Assembly (NCBI RefSeq): GCF_902859875.1
Contig: NZ_CADIKF010000021.1
Span: forward strand, 47,200-111,199
DNA length: 64,000 bases
Reading direction: 5' to 3'
Origin: Paraburkholderia solisilvae
GTDB lineage: Bacteria > Pseudomonadota > Gammaproteobacteria > Burkholderiales > Burkholderiaceae
The translations under genes were made by a program, and so were the position numbers. Under the pieces are notes generated by a model. It searched no databases, was not told the origin of the DNA, and was given only the letters and a program-made list of their open reading frames with translations. Shown piece after piece: positions 18,584-26,138 of the stretch (the stretch's first letter is position 1; the number at the start of each line of letters is the position of its first letter).

Positions 18584-19123
18584 TCACGCCGCACGAGCGG
18601 CGAACCGGCCGCCCTTTCCCTTCGGTCCGCGCGCCACGCACGCCGTGATCAGACACAGCAGCGCACGCAAGGCCGCGACCGGATGCGTGAAGCACGCATG
18701 CACCTGCTCGCTGCGGCTTTCGCCAAACAGGCACCATGCGCAAAAGTGTTCGCAGTTGTTGGTCAGCAGGCGATAACGGTTTTCGCCGAGCCGCGAGCGC
18801 GCGCGACGCACGGCCTCGGCGCCGGCATACTTCGGACACGGATGCGGCCATACGGTGATCGCATGACCGGCGGCGAACTGTTCGAGCGTGACCTCGCCGA
18901 TCGGACCGCGCTGGGCCGAGCCGGCGAAGCCGGCGTAGTGGACCACCTTGCCGTCGCCGACATAAATGCCGTGATGCGCATAGCCGCGCCGCTGCGTGAT
19001 GAGGTGCGCGCCGGGAGCGGGTTCGTCGTCGAAGCCGTACACCGTGACATCGTTGACTGCGCAACCCGTCGCGCGTTGTGCGGCCGGTTGCTCGATCGTC
19101 ACTGACTGGTAGAGGGTGTTCAT
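18584..19123 (-). CDS. LRAT/NlpC-P60-fold protein
   Basis: 179 residues. The block YAHHGIYVGDGKVVHYAGF supplies the His of the active site and LLTNNCEHFCAWCLFGES supplies the catalytic Cys, the permuted papain-like arrangement of the lecithin:retinol acyltransferase (LRAT)/H-rev107 group. Bacterial members are thought to be acyltransferases, thioesterases or phospholipid hydrolases. A hydrophobic C-terminal segment (VAALRALLCLITACVA) may anchor it to the membrane. The ATG at 19123 was chosen because the domain starts soon after it. The substrate is unknown. It is divergent from the peptide-export locus, and no link is evident. Confidence 0.75.
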   Translation of the reverse strand: MNTLYQSVTIEQPAAQRATGCAVNDVTVYGFDDEPAPGAHLITQRRGYAHHGIYVGDGKVVHYAGFAGSAQRGPIGEVTLEQFAAGHAITVWPHPCPKYAGAEAVRRARSRLGENRYRLLTNNCEHFCAWCLFGESRSEQVHACFTHPVAALRALLCLITACVARGPKGKGGRFAARAA

Positions 19124-19503
19124 GGCTTGCCCCGTTTGCGCTTCAAGTGTCCAACACAGTTGCGCAAGCTTTCGCATCATCCGGGCCAATGCCGGCAAGT
19201 CCTTGATCCAGCGAGGAAATGGCGACATTCCACGGCAGCCGATACGGGCCGCTGTATGCCTACGCCCAACAGCTTCGGCGCCGAACTGTTGGCTGCGATC
19301 GTTCATTTCGCTCGCATCATGCCCGTCCCGTCCGGGCGTGCGAGCGATAACGAATATGTTGGGCGTCCCAACGCTTCGGATCGCATTCTGTTGGGCGCCG
19401 CAGTGCGCAACCCGGCTGACGGATCCGCGCGCATCACGTGCCACGCGCCGGAATCGCCGGGCAATCAAGACGTTAGCGCCGCGGTGCAGGAACGGACACA
19501 AAC
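19124..19503. other. Divergent intergenic region upstream of peptide gene 1
   Basis: No gene was recognised. An inverted repeat GTTGGG-CGT-CCCAAC near 19359-19373, with a further GTTGGGCGCC shortly downstream, lies about 130-145 bp before the sigma-54 promoter, where activator-binding sites are usually found. This is only a candidate. Confidence 0.35.
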
Positions 19504-19519
19504 TGGCATACCCCTTGCA
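19504..19519 (+). promoter_or_regulatory. Sigma-54 promoter of peptide gene 1
   Basis: TGGCAT-ACCCC-TTGCA matches the -24/-12 consensus TGGCAC-N5-TTGCA except at one position and has the obligatory GG-N10-GC spacing. It lies 77 bp before the ATG of the first double-glycine peptide. A sigma-54 activator is encoded 1.3 kb downstream on the other strand. Confidence 0.8.
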
Positions 19520-19596
19520 CCATTTTCCGCAGCTATCCTTGAACTCAACAGCCGACTCAACAGCCGCGCCACATCGGCTTTATCCGGAGATACACC

Positions 19597-19881
19597 ATGG
19601 CCTCGATTGCTATCCACGACCTGTCGCACAGCCTCGCGCTCGATCGCAAGGCGATGACCGCGATCCGCGGCGGCGGCGGCGCTCCCTGGGTATTCGGCTG
19701 GATCCAGCCCTACGTGCGCAGTTCGCCGAGCATGGGTCCGGTCGTCAACCTGTACGAAGTGCAGAACAACTTCTACGCGGACCAGATGATCAACCAGTTC
19801 CAGACTGTCGATGTGCGCAACAGCGGCTCGAACTCGCACATCAATGTCGCGCCCGACGCGCTCAGCCGGAACACTGCGTGA
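19597..19881 (+). CDS. Double-glycine leader peptide 1
   Basis: A 94-residue precursor. Residues 1-26 are a leader with IHDLS, the LDRKAM block, and IRGG at the end (Gly-Gly at 25-26), the type of site cut by C39 peptidases. The predicted mature part is 68 residues, cysteine-free, starts GGAPWVFGW, and has an Asn/Gln-rich centre (QNNFYADQMINQF). A GGAG site sits 8-9 nt before the ATG, and a sigma-54 promoter lies just upstream. Its last codons overlap the start of the PP2C gene (GTGA). The leader is homologous, residue for residue, to four other peptides in this window. Function unknown: bacteriocin, signal or surface peptide are all possible. Confidence 0.85.
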   Translation: MASIAIHDLSHSLALDRKAMTAIRGGGGAPWVFGWIQPYVRSSPSMGPVVNLYEVQNNFYADQMINQFQTVDVRNSGSNSHINVAPDALSRNTA

Positions 19882-20669
19882 CCGATGCCGTGAGTTGCGC
19901 GAGCCACTTCCACTGGGTGTCGTTCGCGCGCTCGGACGCCGGGCGCGTGCGCGACATCAACGAAGACGCCTGTCTCGATGAACCGGCGCACGGGCGCTGG
20001 GCGGTCGCCGACGGCATGGGCGGCCATGCGGTCGGCGATCTCGCGAGCCGGCTCGTGATCGACAAGCTCAAACAGATGCCGGCTGCGGCGAACCTCACAC
20101 TAGGCCTTGCACAGGCACGCGCGCAATTGCTCGACGCCAACCGGCAATTGCGTGACGAAGCGGTGCAACGTCAGGTGCAGCGAATCGGCAGCACCGTCGT
20201 CGTGCTGCTCGCGTGCGACCGCTTTTGCGGTTATCTGTGGGCAGGCGACAGCCGCATCTATCACTGCCGGCAAGGCCAGTTGCGTCAGTTGACGCGCGAC
20301 CACAGCCAGGTCGAGGCAATGCGCGCGCTCGGCCAGTTGACCGACGAGGAAGCGCGCAACCATCCCGCGCATCACATCATTACGCGCGCAGTGGGCGCGA
20401 CCGATCACCTCGCGCTGGACGAAGACGCGATCGAAGTCGCCGACGGCGACGTGTTCCTGTTATGCAGCGATGGACTATCGAATGAACTGAGCGACGCCGA
20501 CATTCTCGCGACGCTGACCGCGCCGACACCGTTGGACTGCCGGCGCGTCACCGATGAACTCGTCAATCTCGCGCTGGCGCGCGGCGGCCGCGACAACGTC
20601 ACCGCGGTCGTGATGCGGGCGGAAGATCCGCACGCGTCGGACAAGACGCTGCTGAATCCGACATACTGA
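19878..20669 (+). CDS. PP2C-type Ser/Thr protein phosphatase
   Basis: A metal-dependent phosphatase of 263 residues carrying the family motifs in order: RDINED (25-30), VADGMGGHAVGDLAS (43-57), LWAGDSRIY, LCSDGLSNELSD and GGRDNVTAVV. These supply the Asp ligands of the two-metal centre. It has no membrane helix, so it is cytoplasmic. The start is the GTG at 19878, which overlaps the stop of peptide gene 1 by 4 nt. The open frame upstream of it (to 19116) is non-coding. It should oppose the kinase encoded at 35.7-37.9 kb; the FHA protein of the export operon is a likely client. The tail DKTLLNPTY offers a Thr that may itself be phosphorylated (inferred). Confidence 0.92.
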   Translation: MTDAVSCASHFHWVSFARSDAGRVRDINEDACLDEPAHGRWAVADGMGGHAVGDLASRLVIDKLKQMPAAANLTLGLAQARAQLLDANRQLRDEAVQRQVQRIGSTVVVLLACDRFCGYLWAGDSRIYHCRQGQLRQLTRDHSQVEAMRALGQLTDEEARNHPAHHIITRAVGATDHLALDEDAIEVADGDVFLLCSDGLSNELSDADILATLTAPTPLDCRRVTDELVNLALARGGRDNVTAVVMRAEDPHASDKTLLNPTY

Positions 20670-20676
20670 TTCGATC

Positions 20677-20753
20677 GCACTTCGCACTTCGCACTTCGCA
20701 CTTCGCACTTCGCACTTCGCACTTCGCACTTCGCACTTCGCACTTCGCACTTC
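20677..20753. repeat. Eleven tandem copies of a 7-bp unit
   Basis: GCACTTC is repeated 11 times without error, followed by one degenerate copy (GCGCCTC). It lies between the convergent ends of the PP2C gene and the sigma-54 activator gene. Long minus-strand open frames here (repeating AKCEVRS) are artefacts of the repeat, because 7-bp units cycle through all frames. It is a slippage-prone tract and probably differs between strains. Confidence 0.95.
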
Positions 20754-20835
20754 GCGCCTCGGGCGCGTGGCCGGCCAGCCTGCGCGTTGCAACCTGTGCG
20801 TCTGTGCGTCTGTGCCGGTGCATTACGCACGGCGC

Positions 20836-22206
20836 TCAACGCAGATCAGCTTCGCTTTCATCGGCATCGTCTGTCGCGCTGTTGCGCGTGGCGCCGCGCG
20901 ACTGCGCAGAATGCCGGAAGTCCTTTGAATGCAACCCGTGTTTCTTCAACAGCATCTGAAGATGCGAGCGATTCATATCGACGCGCCGCGCCAGTTCCGC
21001 AACGGTGCCGCCGACCTCGCGCAGCCCGCGCTGCAGAAACGCTTTTTCCGCTTCATCGCTTGCCGCGCGCTTCGCGTCGCTAAGCGACAGCAGATTCGCC
21101 GTGCCCGCCTCGCCGTTCAGTGTCGCGGCATCGGACGACGCCCCGACAGCCGCCGGCGCATGAGCCATCGGCCGCATATCGACCGGCAAGTGATCGATAT
21201 CGGCCATATCGCCGGCGAGACACGACAGGCGGTACATGACATTGCGCAACTCGCGAATATTGCCCGGGTAGGCATACGTCAGCAGAAAATCGCGCAGACG
21301 CGGTGTCATGCGGACCGGCCGGCGCTTCAATGCGCCGGCCGCTTCGTCGCTGAAATACGAGAACAGCAGTGGAATTTCGTCGCGGCGTTCGCGCAGCGGC
21401 GGCAGCGTGACGTGAATCACGCTGAGCCGGTAAAACAGATCTTCGCGAAACATCCCTTGCTCGCTCAGCTTGCGCAGGTTGCGGTTAGTCGCGGCGACGA
21501 TTCGCGTATCCACCGCGATCGGCTCGTCGGACCCGACCCGCTGGATCTCATGCGCTTCGAGCACGCGCAGCAGCTTCACCTGGCCGGGCAGCGGAAGTTC
21601 GCCAATCTCGTCAAGAAAGATCGTGCCGGTATGCGCGCTTTCGAATTTGCCTTTGCGATCGCCGGACGCACCGGTAAACGCGCCCTTGCGATGCCCGAAC
21701 AGTTCCGACTCGAGCAGATTGTCCGGAATCGCGCCGCAATTCACGGAGATAAACGGCTTGTCCGCGCGTCCGCCGTTCGCGTGAATCACTTTGGCCATCA
21801 ACTCCTTGCCGGTGCCGCTCTCACCGTCGATCAGCACTGGCAGATCGGTCGGCGCGGCCTTTTCGGCAATTTCGAGGGCCTCGAGCAGTTTCGGATTGTC
21901 GCCGAACGTCCCTTCGAAGATAAAGCTGCGTTCGAGCAGCGCCTGGCGCCGCGCCCCGCGCGACCGAAGCAGATCCGCGGCCAAGCGCTCCGGTTCGGCC
22001 GCGGCGGCCTGCACAAAGCGCTCCTTGTGCGATAACTGCATCACCTCGTCGCGCAGCGCGCTCGCCTGGCGCAACAGCTTCTCGATCTCCGCACGTTCGA
22101 GACGCGACGACCAGCGCAGCGTCGAACGCAGAATTTCGATCTTTTCGATCAACCCGGCATAAGAAATGGCGGGGCTGCTGTCTTCCGGCTGGTCGAGTAT
22201 TTTCAT
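20836..22206 (-). CDS. Sigma-54 enhancer-binding activator of the peptide-export locus
   Basis: A 456-residue AAA+ transcription activator. An N-terminal helical/coiled-coil region (1-95), without a receiver domain, precedes the AAA+ domain: Walker A GESGTGKE (128-135), the sigma-54 contact loop GAFTGA (175-180), Walker B TIFLDE (195-200), and R-finger region FREDLFYRLSVIHVTLPPLRERRDEI. A Fis-type helix-turn-helix follows near the end (VAELARRVDMNRSHLQMLLKKHG). Its ATG overlaps the stop of the ABC exporter gene (TAATG), so it is the last cistron of the export operon. With sigma-54 promoters in front of three peptide genes, one of which probably starts its own operon, positive feedback is likely. 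The lack of a receiver leaves the input signal open. Confidence 0.92.
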   Translation of the reverse strand: MKILDQPEDSSPAISYAGLIEKIEILRSTLRWSSRLERAEIEKLLRQASALRDEVMQLSHKERFVQAAAAEPERLAADLLRSRGARRQALLERSFIFEGTFGDNPKLLEALEIAEKAAPTDLPVLIDGESGTGKELMAKVIHANGGRADKPFISVNCGAIPDNLLESELFGHRKGAFTGASGDRKGKFESAHTGTIFLDEIGELPLPGQVKLLRVLEAHEIQRVGSDEPIAVDTRIVAATNRNLRKLSEQGMFREDLFYRLSVIHVTLPPLRERRDEIPLLFSYFSDEAAGALKRRPVRMTPRLRDFLLTYAYPGNIRELRNVMYRLSCLAGDMADIDHLPVDMRPMAHAPAAVGASSDAATLNGEAGTANLLSLSDAKRAASDEAEKAFLQRGLREVGGTVAELARRVDMNRSHLQMLLKKHGLHSKDFRHSAQSRGATRNSATDDADESEADLR

Positions 22207-25200
22207 TACGCGCTCAACTGTTTCTGGACGAGCTGGTAATACATGCCCTTCCGGTTGACGAGTTCCTCATGCCGCCCCTGCTCGACAATCGCGCCTTCAT
22301 ACAGCACGAGGATCTTGTCCGCCCGCATGATCGTGCTCAACCGGTGCGCGATGATCACCGCAGTGCGGCCTTTCAGGATGTCGTGCATATTGCCGAGGAT
22401 ATTGCTCTCCGACTGCGTATCGAGCGCGGAAGTCGCTTCGTCGAACACGAGCAGCCGCGGGTCGTGATACAGCGCCCGCGCAATGCACAGCCGCTGGATC
22501 TGCCCGCCCGACAACCCGATGCCGCGCTCGCCGACCACCTGTTCGTAACCGAGCGGCATCTTGCTGATAAACGCATGCGCATCGGCCATCTTCGCGACCT
22601 CTTCAATACGGCGCCGGTCCGGCGTATCGTCGCCGCTCGCGATGTTTTCAGCGATGCTCCCGGAGAACAGCAGATTGGTCTGCATCACATAGCCGATCTG
22701 CGCGCGGTAGTACGCCTTGTCGATCACATTCAGGTCGTAGCCGTCCACGCTCATCTTCCCTTCGCTCGGCGTATAGAAACCGACCAGCAGCTTCGCGAGC
22801 GTCGTTTTGCCTGACCCGCTGCGGCCGACAATCGCCACCAGTTCGCCCGGCTTGATATCGAAGCTGATGTTTTCGAGCACGTACGGCGCATCGCCGTCGC
22901 CATAACGGAAGTAGACGCCGTTCAGACTGATTTCGCCCTGCAGGTCGGGCAGCATCACACGCGATTGCAGATCTTCAGGCTTCTGCTCGGGTTCGATGTC
23001 GAGCACGTCGCCGAGGCGCTCCATCGCCACACCGGCATCGTTGAGCATGCTCCACAAGCCGACCAGCCCCATCAATGGACTGAGCACGCTGCCCATGAAC
23101 GCATTGAACGCGATCAACTGGCCGATCGTCATTTCGCGCGCGAGCACGAGGTTTGCGCCGACCCAGAGAATGGCGATCGTCGTCGCGGCGTTCAGCAGCT
23201 GACTGCCGAAGCCGACCATGATGTTGAATGCGTGCGCGCGATATTGCACCTCGAGCGATCGTGCATATTTCTTCTCCCAGCGCAGCCGCACCGGACGCTC
23301 GATGCCCATCCCCTTCACGGTCTCCACACCGGCCAGCGCTTCCATCAGGAACGACTTCGATTCGGTCGACGCGGCAAACACTTCGCGCGCATACGCCTTG
23401 ATTTTCGGCGTGGCCAGCACGGTCAACGCGATAATCGGGATTACAAACGCAATCAGCGTGAGCGTCATCTTCACGTTGTAGAAGAACATGATCGCAAAGT
23501 AGATGAACACCATCAGCAGATTCAACGCCGTCGTGACCGTCGATTCGGTCAGGAATGCGCGAATCGTCTGGTTCTCCTGGAAGCGCGCGAAGATGTCGCC
23601 GGTCTTGCGTTTCGCAAAGAACGAGAACGGCAGCGACATCGTATGCCTGAAGAACTGCGACATCATCGCGAAGTCCATATTGCGGACCATAAAGTTCGAC
23701 AGATACGCGCGAATCGTCGACATCAGCTGCGTAAACACGTTCGAGATGATCAACCCGATAATGAGCAGATGCAGCAGCCCGATATTCTGGTGAACGATCA
23801 CGCCATCCAGGATGTTCTGAATGATCAGCGGCGGAATCACACCGAGCACCTGAATCACGAACGTCGCGAGAAACAGGTAGCCCAGTATCTTGCGATACGG
23901 CCTCAGATAGCCGATAAAGCGTAGCCATGGCGAACGCGACGCGGCCAGTTGCACGAGATTCGCGCCCGGCGTGAACAACAGGCAGGTGCCGCTCCAGCCG
24001 CGTTCGAAATCCTCGACCGCGAGCTTTCTGAAGCCGAGCGCCGGGTCCGCGAGCCACACGTCATCGCGCGATACGCCGTATACCACCACGTAGTGGTAAC
24101 CCTCCCAGTGAACGATAAACGGCAGATCGAAGCCGCGCAGCGCGTCGAACGTGCATTGCACGCCACGCGTCGTGAAGCCGAGCGACTCGCCCGCGCGCGC
24201 GAGGCTGTCCAGCGTCGCGCCCTGGGTCGTCACGTTCGCGAGTTCGCGCAGCTTGCCGAGCGTCATCGGAATGCCATAGTGCTTGCAGACCATCGCGAGA
24301 CAGGCCGCGCCGCAATCCATTTCTTCGGCCTGCTCAACCAGCGCGAAGCGGCGGATCACGCGCTCGCCGAATTCCGGCTTCGTATGCAGATCGAGCATCA
24401 ACGGCCGCTTGCGGCGCTGTTCGAGCCGCTTCTGGCGTTCCAGTTCGCGGTCCGAATAGCGGATCCGCTCGTCGAGCACTTCACGCAATTTCGGATTGCG
24501 CTCGAGGATGAAGTGCACGGTACGCTCGGGAATTACAAGCAAACGCGTGTCGGTGCTCGCCACCACGGAGGTGGTTTGCTCCTGGCGCATCAGGCACGCC
24601 TTTTCGCCGAAAATCTCGCCGTCGCGCAACGTGGCGATCGTATAGTCGTGCCCGGCCTCGTGACGCACGATCTTCACTTCACCCTGACGCACCACATACA
24701 GCCGGCGATCATCGCGCGCATCCTGCTTGAGGATTTCCTTGCCCGCGCTGACGCGCTTGACCCCGACGCTGCGCACGTATTCTTCAAGCTCGGCCTTGTT
24801 GAGCTTGCCGCGCAGATCGAACAGCTGCGCGACAAAACCGCCTGCCGAATTGATCGCCACATAGCTCGCGACGAACGCGTGCGCGGCCTGATTCGCAACA
24901 ATGACCGGCTCGATTTCCGCATGCGGGATAAACAGCAGCTCTGTCTTTGCGGAAGAACGCACCGACGATTCATGCGTATAGGCGCGCAGCATGGCGAGCT
25001 CGCCAAAGATCTCGCCTTGCTTGCGCACGCCCATGCTGATTTCCTTGCCGTGCTCTTCGGTAAAGATGCGCACGGACCCCGACTTGATCACGAACAGTCC
25101 GTCGGCCGGGTCGCCTGCATTGCAGATGGTCTCGCCGAATGTATAAAAGCGCGACTGCGCGTGGGCGGCAAGCCGCTCGAGTTCGTCGCGAGAAAACGGC

Positions 25201-25301
25201 GACAGGATTTCAACCGACGCGAGGAAATCGGCGGTGGACGGCGAGGTTTGCGGAGCGTCCATATCAGTGCGGTCCAGAGCCTCTGAAGGCGAGAGCGGCA
25301 T
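22206..25301 (-). CDS. Peptidase-containing ABC exporter with two cNMP-binding-like domains
   Basis: Cleaves leaders after Gly-Gly and exports the peptide. Counting from the ATG at 25301 (1031 residues), two cyclic-nucleotide-binding-like domains occupy about 35-140 and 165-275. A C39 peptidase domain follows with Q324, catalytic C330 (EEMDCGAACLAMV), H403 (EGYHYVVVYG) and D419 (LADPALG). A six-helix ABC membrane domain comes next, then the ATPase with Walker A VGRSGSGKTTLAKLL, signature LSGGQIQRL and Walker B LLVFDEATSALD. All catalytic residues are present. The upstream GTG at 25349 is an alternative start; 25301 lies 17 bp after the previous stop. Regulatory cNMP domains also occur in NHLM-type exporters, but the leaders here are different. 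Confidence 0.93.
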   Translation of the reverse strand: MPLSPSEALDRTDMDAPQTSPSTADFLASVEILSPFSRDELERLAAHAQSRFYTFGETICNAGDPADGLFVIKSGSVRIFTEEHGKEISMGVRKQGEIFGELAMLRAYTHESSVRSSAKTELLFIPHAEIEPVIVANQAAHAFVASYVAINSAGGFVAQLFDLRGKLNKAELEEYVRSVGVKRVSAGKEILKQDARDDRRLYVVRQGEVKIVRHEAGHDYTIATLRDGEIFGEKACLMRQEQTTSVVASTDTRLLVIPERTVHFILERNPKLREVLDERIRYSDRELERQKRLEQRRKRPLMLDLHTKPEFGERVIRRFALVEQAEEMDCGAACLAMVCKHYGIPMTLGKLRELANVTTQGATLDSLARAGESLGFTTRGVQCTFDALRGFDLPFIVHWEGYHYVVVYGVSRDDVWLADPALGFRKLAVEDFERGWSGTCLLFTPGANLVQLAASRSPWLRFIGYLRPYRKILGYLFLATFVIQVLGVIPPLIIQNILDGVIVHQNIGLLHLLIIGLIISNVFTQLMSTIRAYLSNFMVRNMDFAMMSQFFRHTMSLPFSFFAKRKTGDIFARFQENQTIRAFLTESTVTTALNLLMVFIYFAIMFFYNVKMTLTLIAFVIPIIALTVLATPKIKAYAREVFAASTESKSFLMEALAGVETVKGMGIERPVRLRWEKKYARSLEVQYRAHAFNIMVGFGSQLLNAATTIAILWVGANLVLAREMTIGQLIAFNAFMGSVLSPLMGLVGLWSMLNDAGVAMERLGDVLDIEPEQKPEDLQSRVMLPDLQGEISLNGVYFRYGDGDAPYVLENISFDIKPGELVAIVGRSGSGKTTLAKLLVGFYTPSEGKMSVDGYDLNVIDKAYYRAQIGYVMQTNLLFSGSIAENIASGDDTPDRRRIEEVAKMADAHAFISKMPLGYEQVVGERGIGLSGGQIQRLCIARALYHDPRLLVFDEATSALDTQSESNILGNMHDILKGRTAVIIAHRLSTIMRADKILVLYEGAIVEQGRHEELVNRKGMYYQLVQKQLSA

Positions 25302-25317
25302 GCGGCGGCGTGCGCCG

Positions 25318-26070
25318 TCAACGCGCCTCGATAATGTGTTCCTGCGCACGGGCCATCAGCCATTCCTCACGCAGGAGCCGCCTGATCTCCGCCGCGACGT
25401 CCGCATCGAGCGCCGCCGGACACTTCGCGGTGACCGCGAAAATTTCGAAACAGGTCCGGTCATCCGATGTAAAAGGTCCGAGCAGATCGCCGGCTGCCGC
25501 ATTGAAAATCTTCGCTTCGATATCCGGCTTCAGCGAGCCGCGCAGCACCTTGCCGATCACGCCGCCCGCCGCACCCGTATCGGCAATCGAATGTTCACGC
25601 GCCATATCCGCGAAACTGTCCGGATCGTCGTGCAGATACGAAATCATCTCCTTGGCCTTGCCTTCGCTATCGAGCACGATATGGCTCACCTCGATCGCGT
25701 CGAACTTCGGTGAATTCAGCGAGAAGTACGCTTCGATCGCATGGTCGTCCGCGATCTTGTCGAGCATCTTTTCCTGGTACAGGCCGTCGGCAATGAACGC
25801 CTCGAACTGATCGAGCGACACACCAAGCGCATCGAGATACTGGTTCGTCTCGGCCGCGCGATGCAGGCCGCGCACACGGCGAAACTGGTCCGCACGCTGC
25901 TGGATCTCGTCCGCATCGACCGTGATGCCCTGCTTCTTCGCCGCATGCACAGTCAGCTTGTCGCGCACGAGTTGCTCAATCAGGCTTTCGAACTGGCCGG
26001 TCAGCTTCAGCAAGCGGATGAACTCGGCATCGTCGACCACTTCATCATCGATTCTTACAATCGCGGTCAT
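25318..26070 (-). CDS. Parvulin-like peptidyl-prolyl isomerase of the export operon
   Basis: A 250-residue protein with a SurA/PpiC-like plan: an N-terminal helical chaperone part (VRIDDEVVDDAEFIRLLKL, LIEQLVRDKLTVHAAKKQGI) and a parvulin domain (VSHIVLDSEGKAKEMISYL, DSFADMAREHSIADTGAAGGVIGKV). It has no signal peptide, so it may act in the cytoplasm, holding precursors in a form that can be exported, unlike periplasmic SurA. The ATG at 26070 has a GGAG-rich site (GAGGAGAAGGAG); an upstream in-frame codon at 26115 is less likely. It lies between the adaptor and the ABC exporter genes. Confidence 0.8.
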   Translation of the reverse strand: MTAIVRIDDEVVDDAEFIRLLKLTGQFESLIEQLVRDKLTVHAAKKQGITVDADEIQQRADQFRRVRGLHRAAETNQYLDALGVSLDQFEAFIADGLYQEKMLDKIADDHAIEAYFSLNSPKFDAIEVSHIVLDSEGKAKEMISYLHDDPDSFADMAREHSIADTGAAGGVIGKVLRGSLKPDIEAKIFNAAAGDLLGPFTSDDRTCFEIFAVTAKCPAALDADVAAEIRRLLREEWLMARAQEHIIEAR

Positions 26071-26138
26071 CTCCTTCTCCTCGAATGGGCAGCTCGTGCT
26101 TTCCGATACGTTCAATACAGGCGCGTGGTCGTGTGGTG

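Noticed and set aside
19116..19877. Long in-frame extension upstream of the PP2C phosphatase
   Set aside because: Overlaps peptide gene 1 and its sigma-54 promoter in another frame and has no domain; the GTG at 19878 gives the normal phosphatase N-terminus.
20677..20753. Heptamer array as a CRISPR
   Set aside because: Units are contiguous without spacers, and no cas genes are present.
20475..20839. Overlapping minus-strand open frames with repeating AKCEVRS peptides
   Set aside because: Produced by the 7-bp tandem repeat, which stays open in all three frames; no ribosome site or family.
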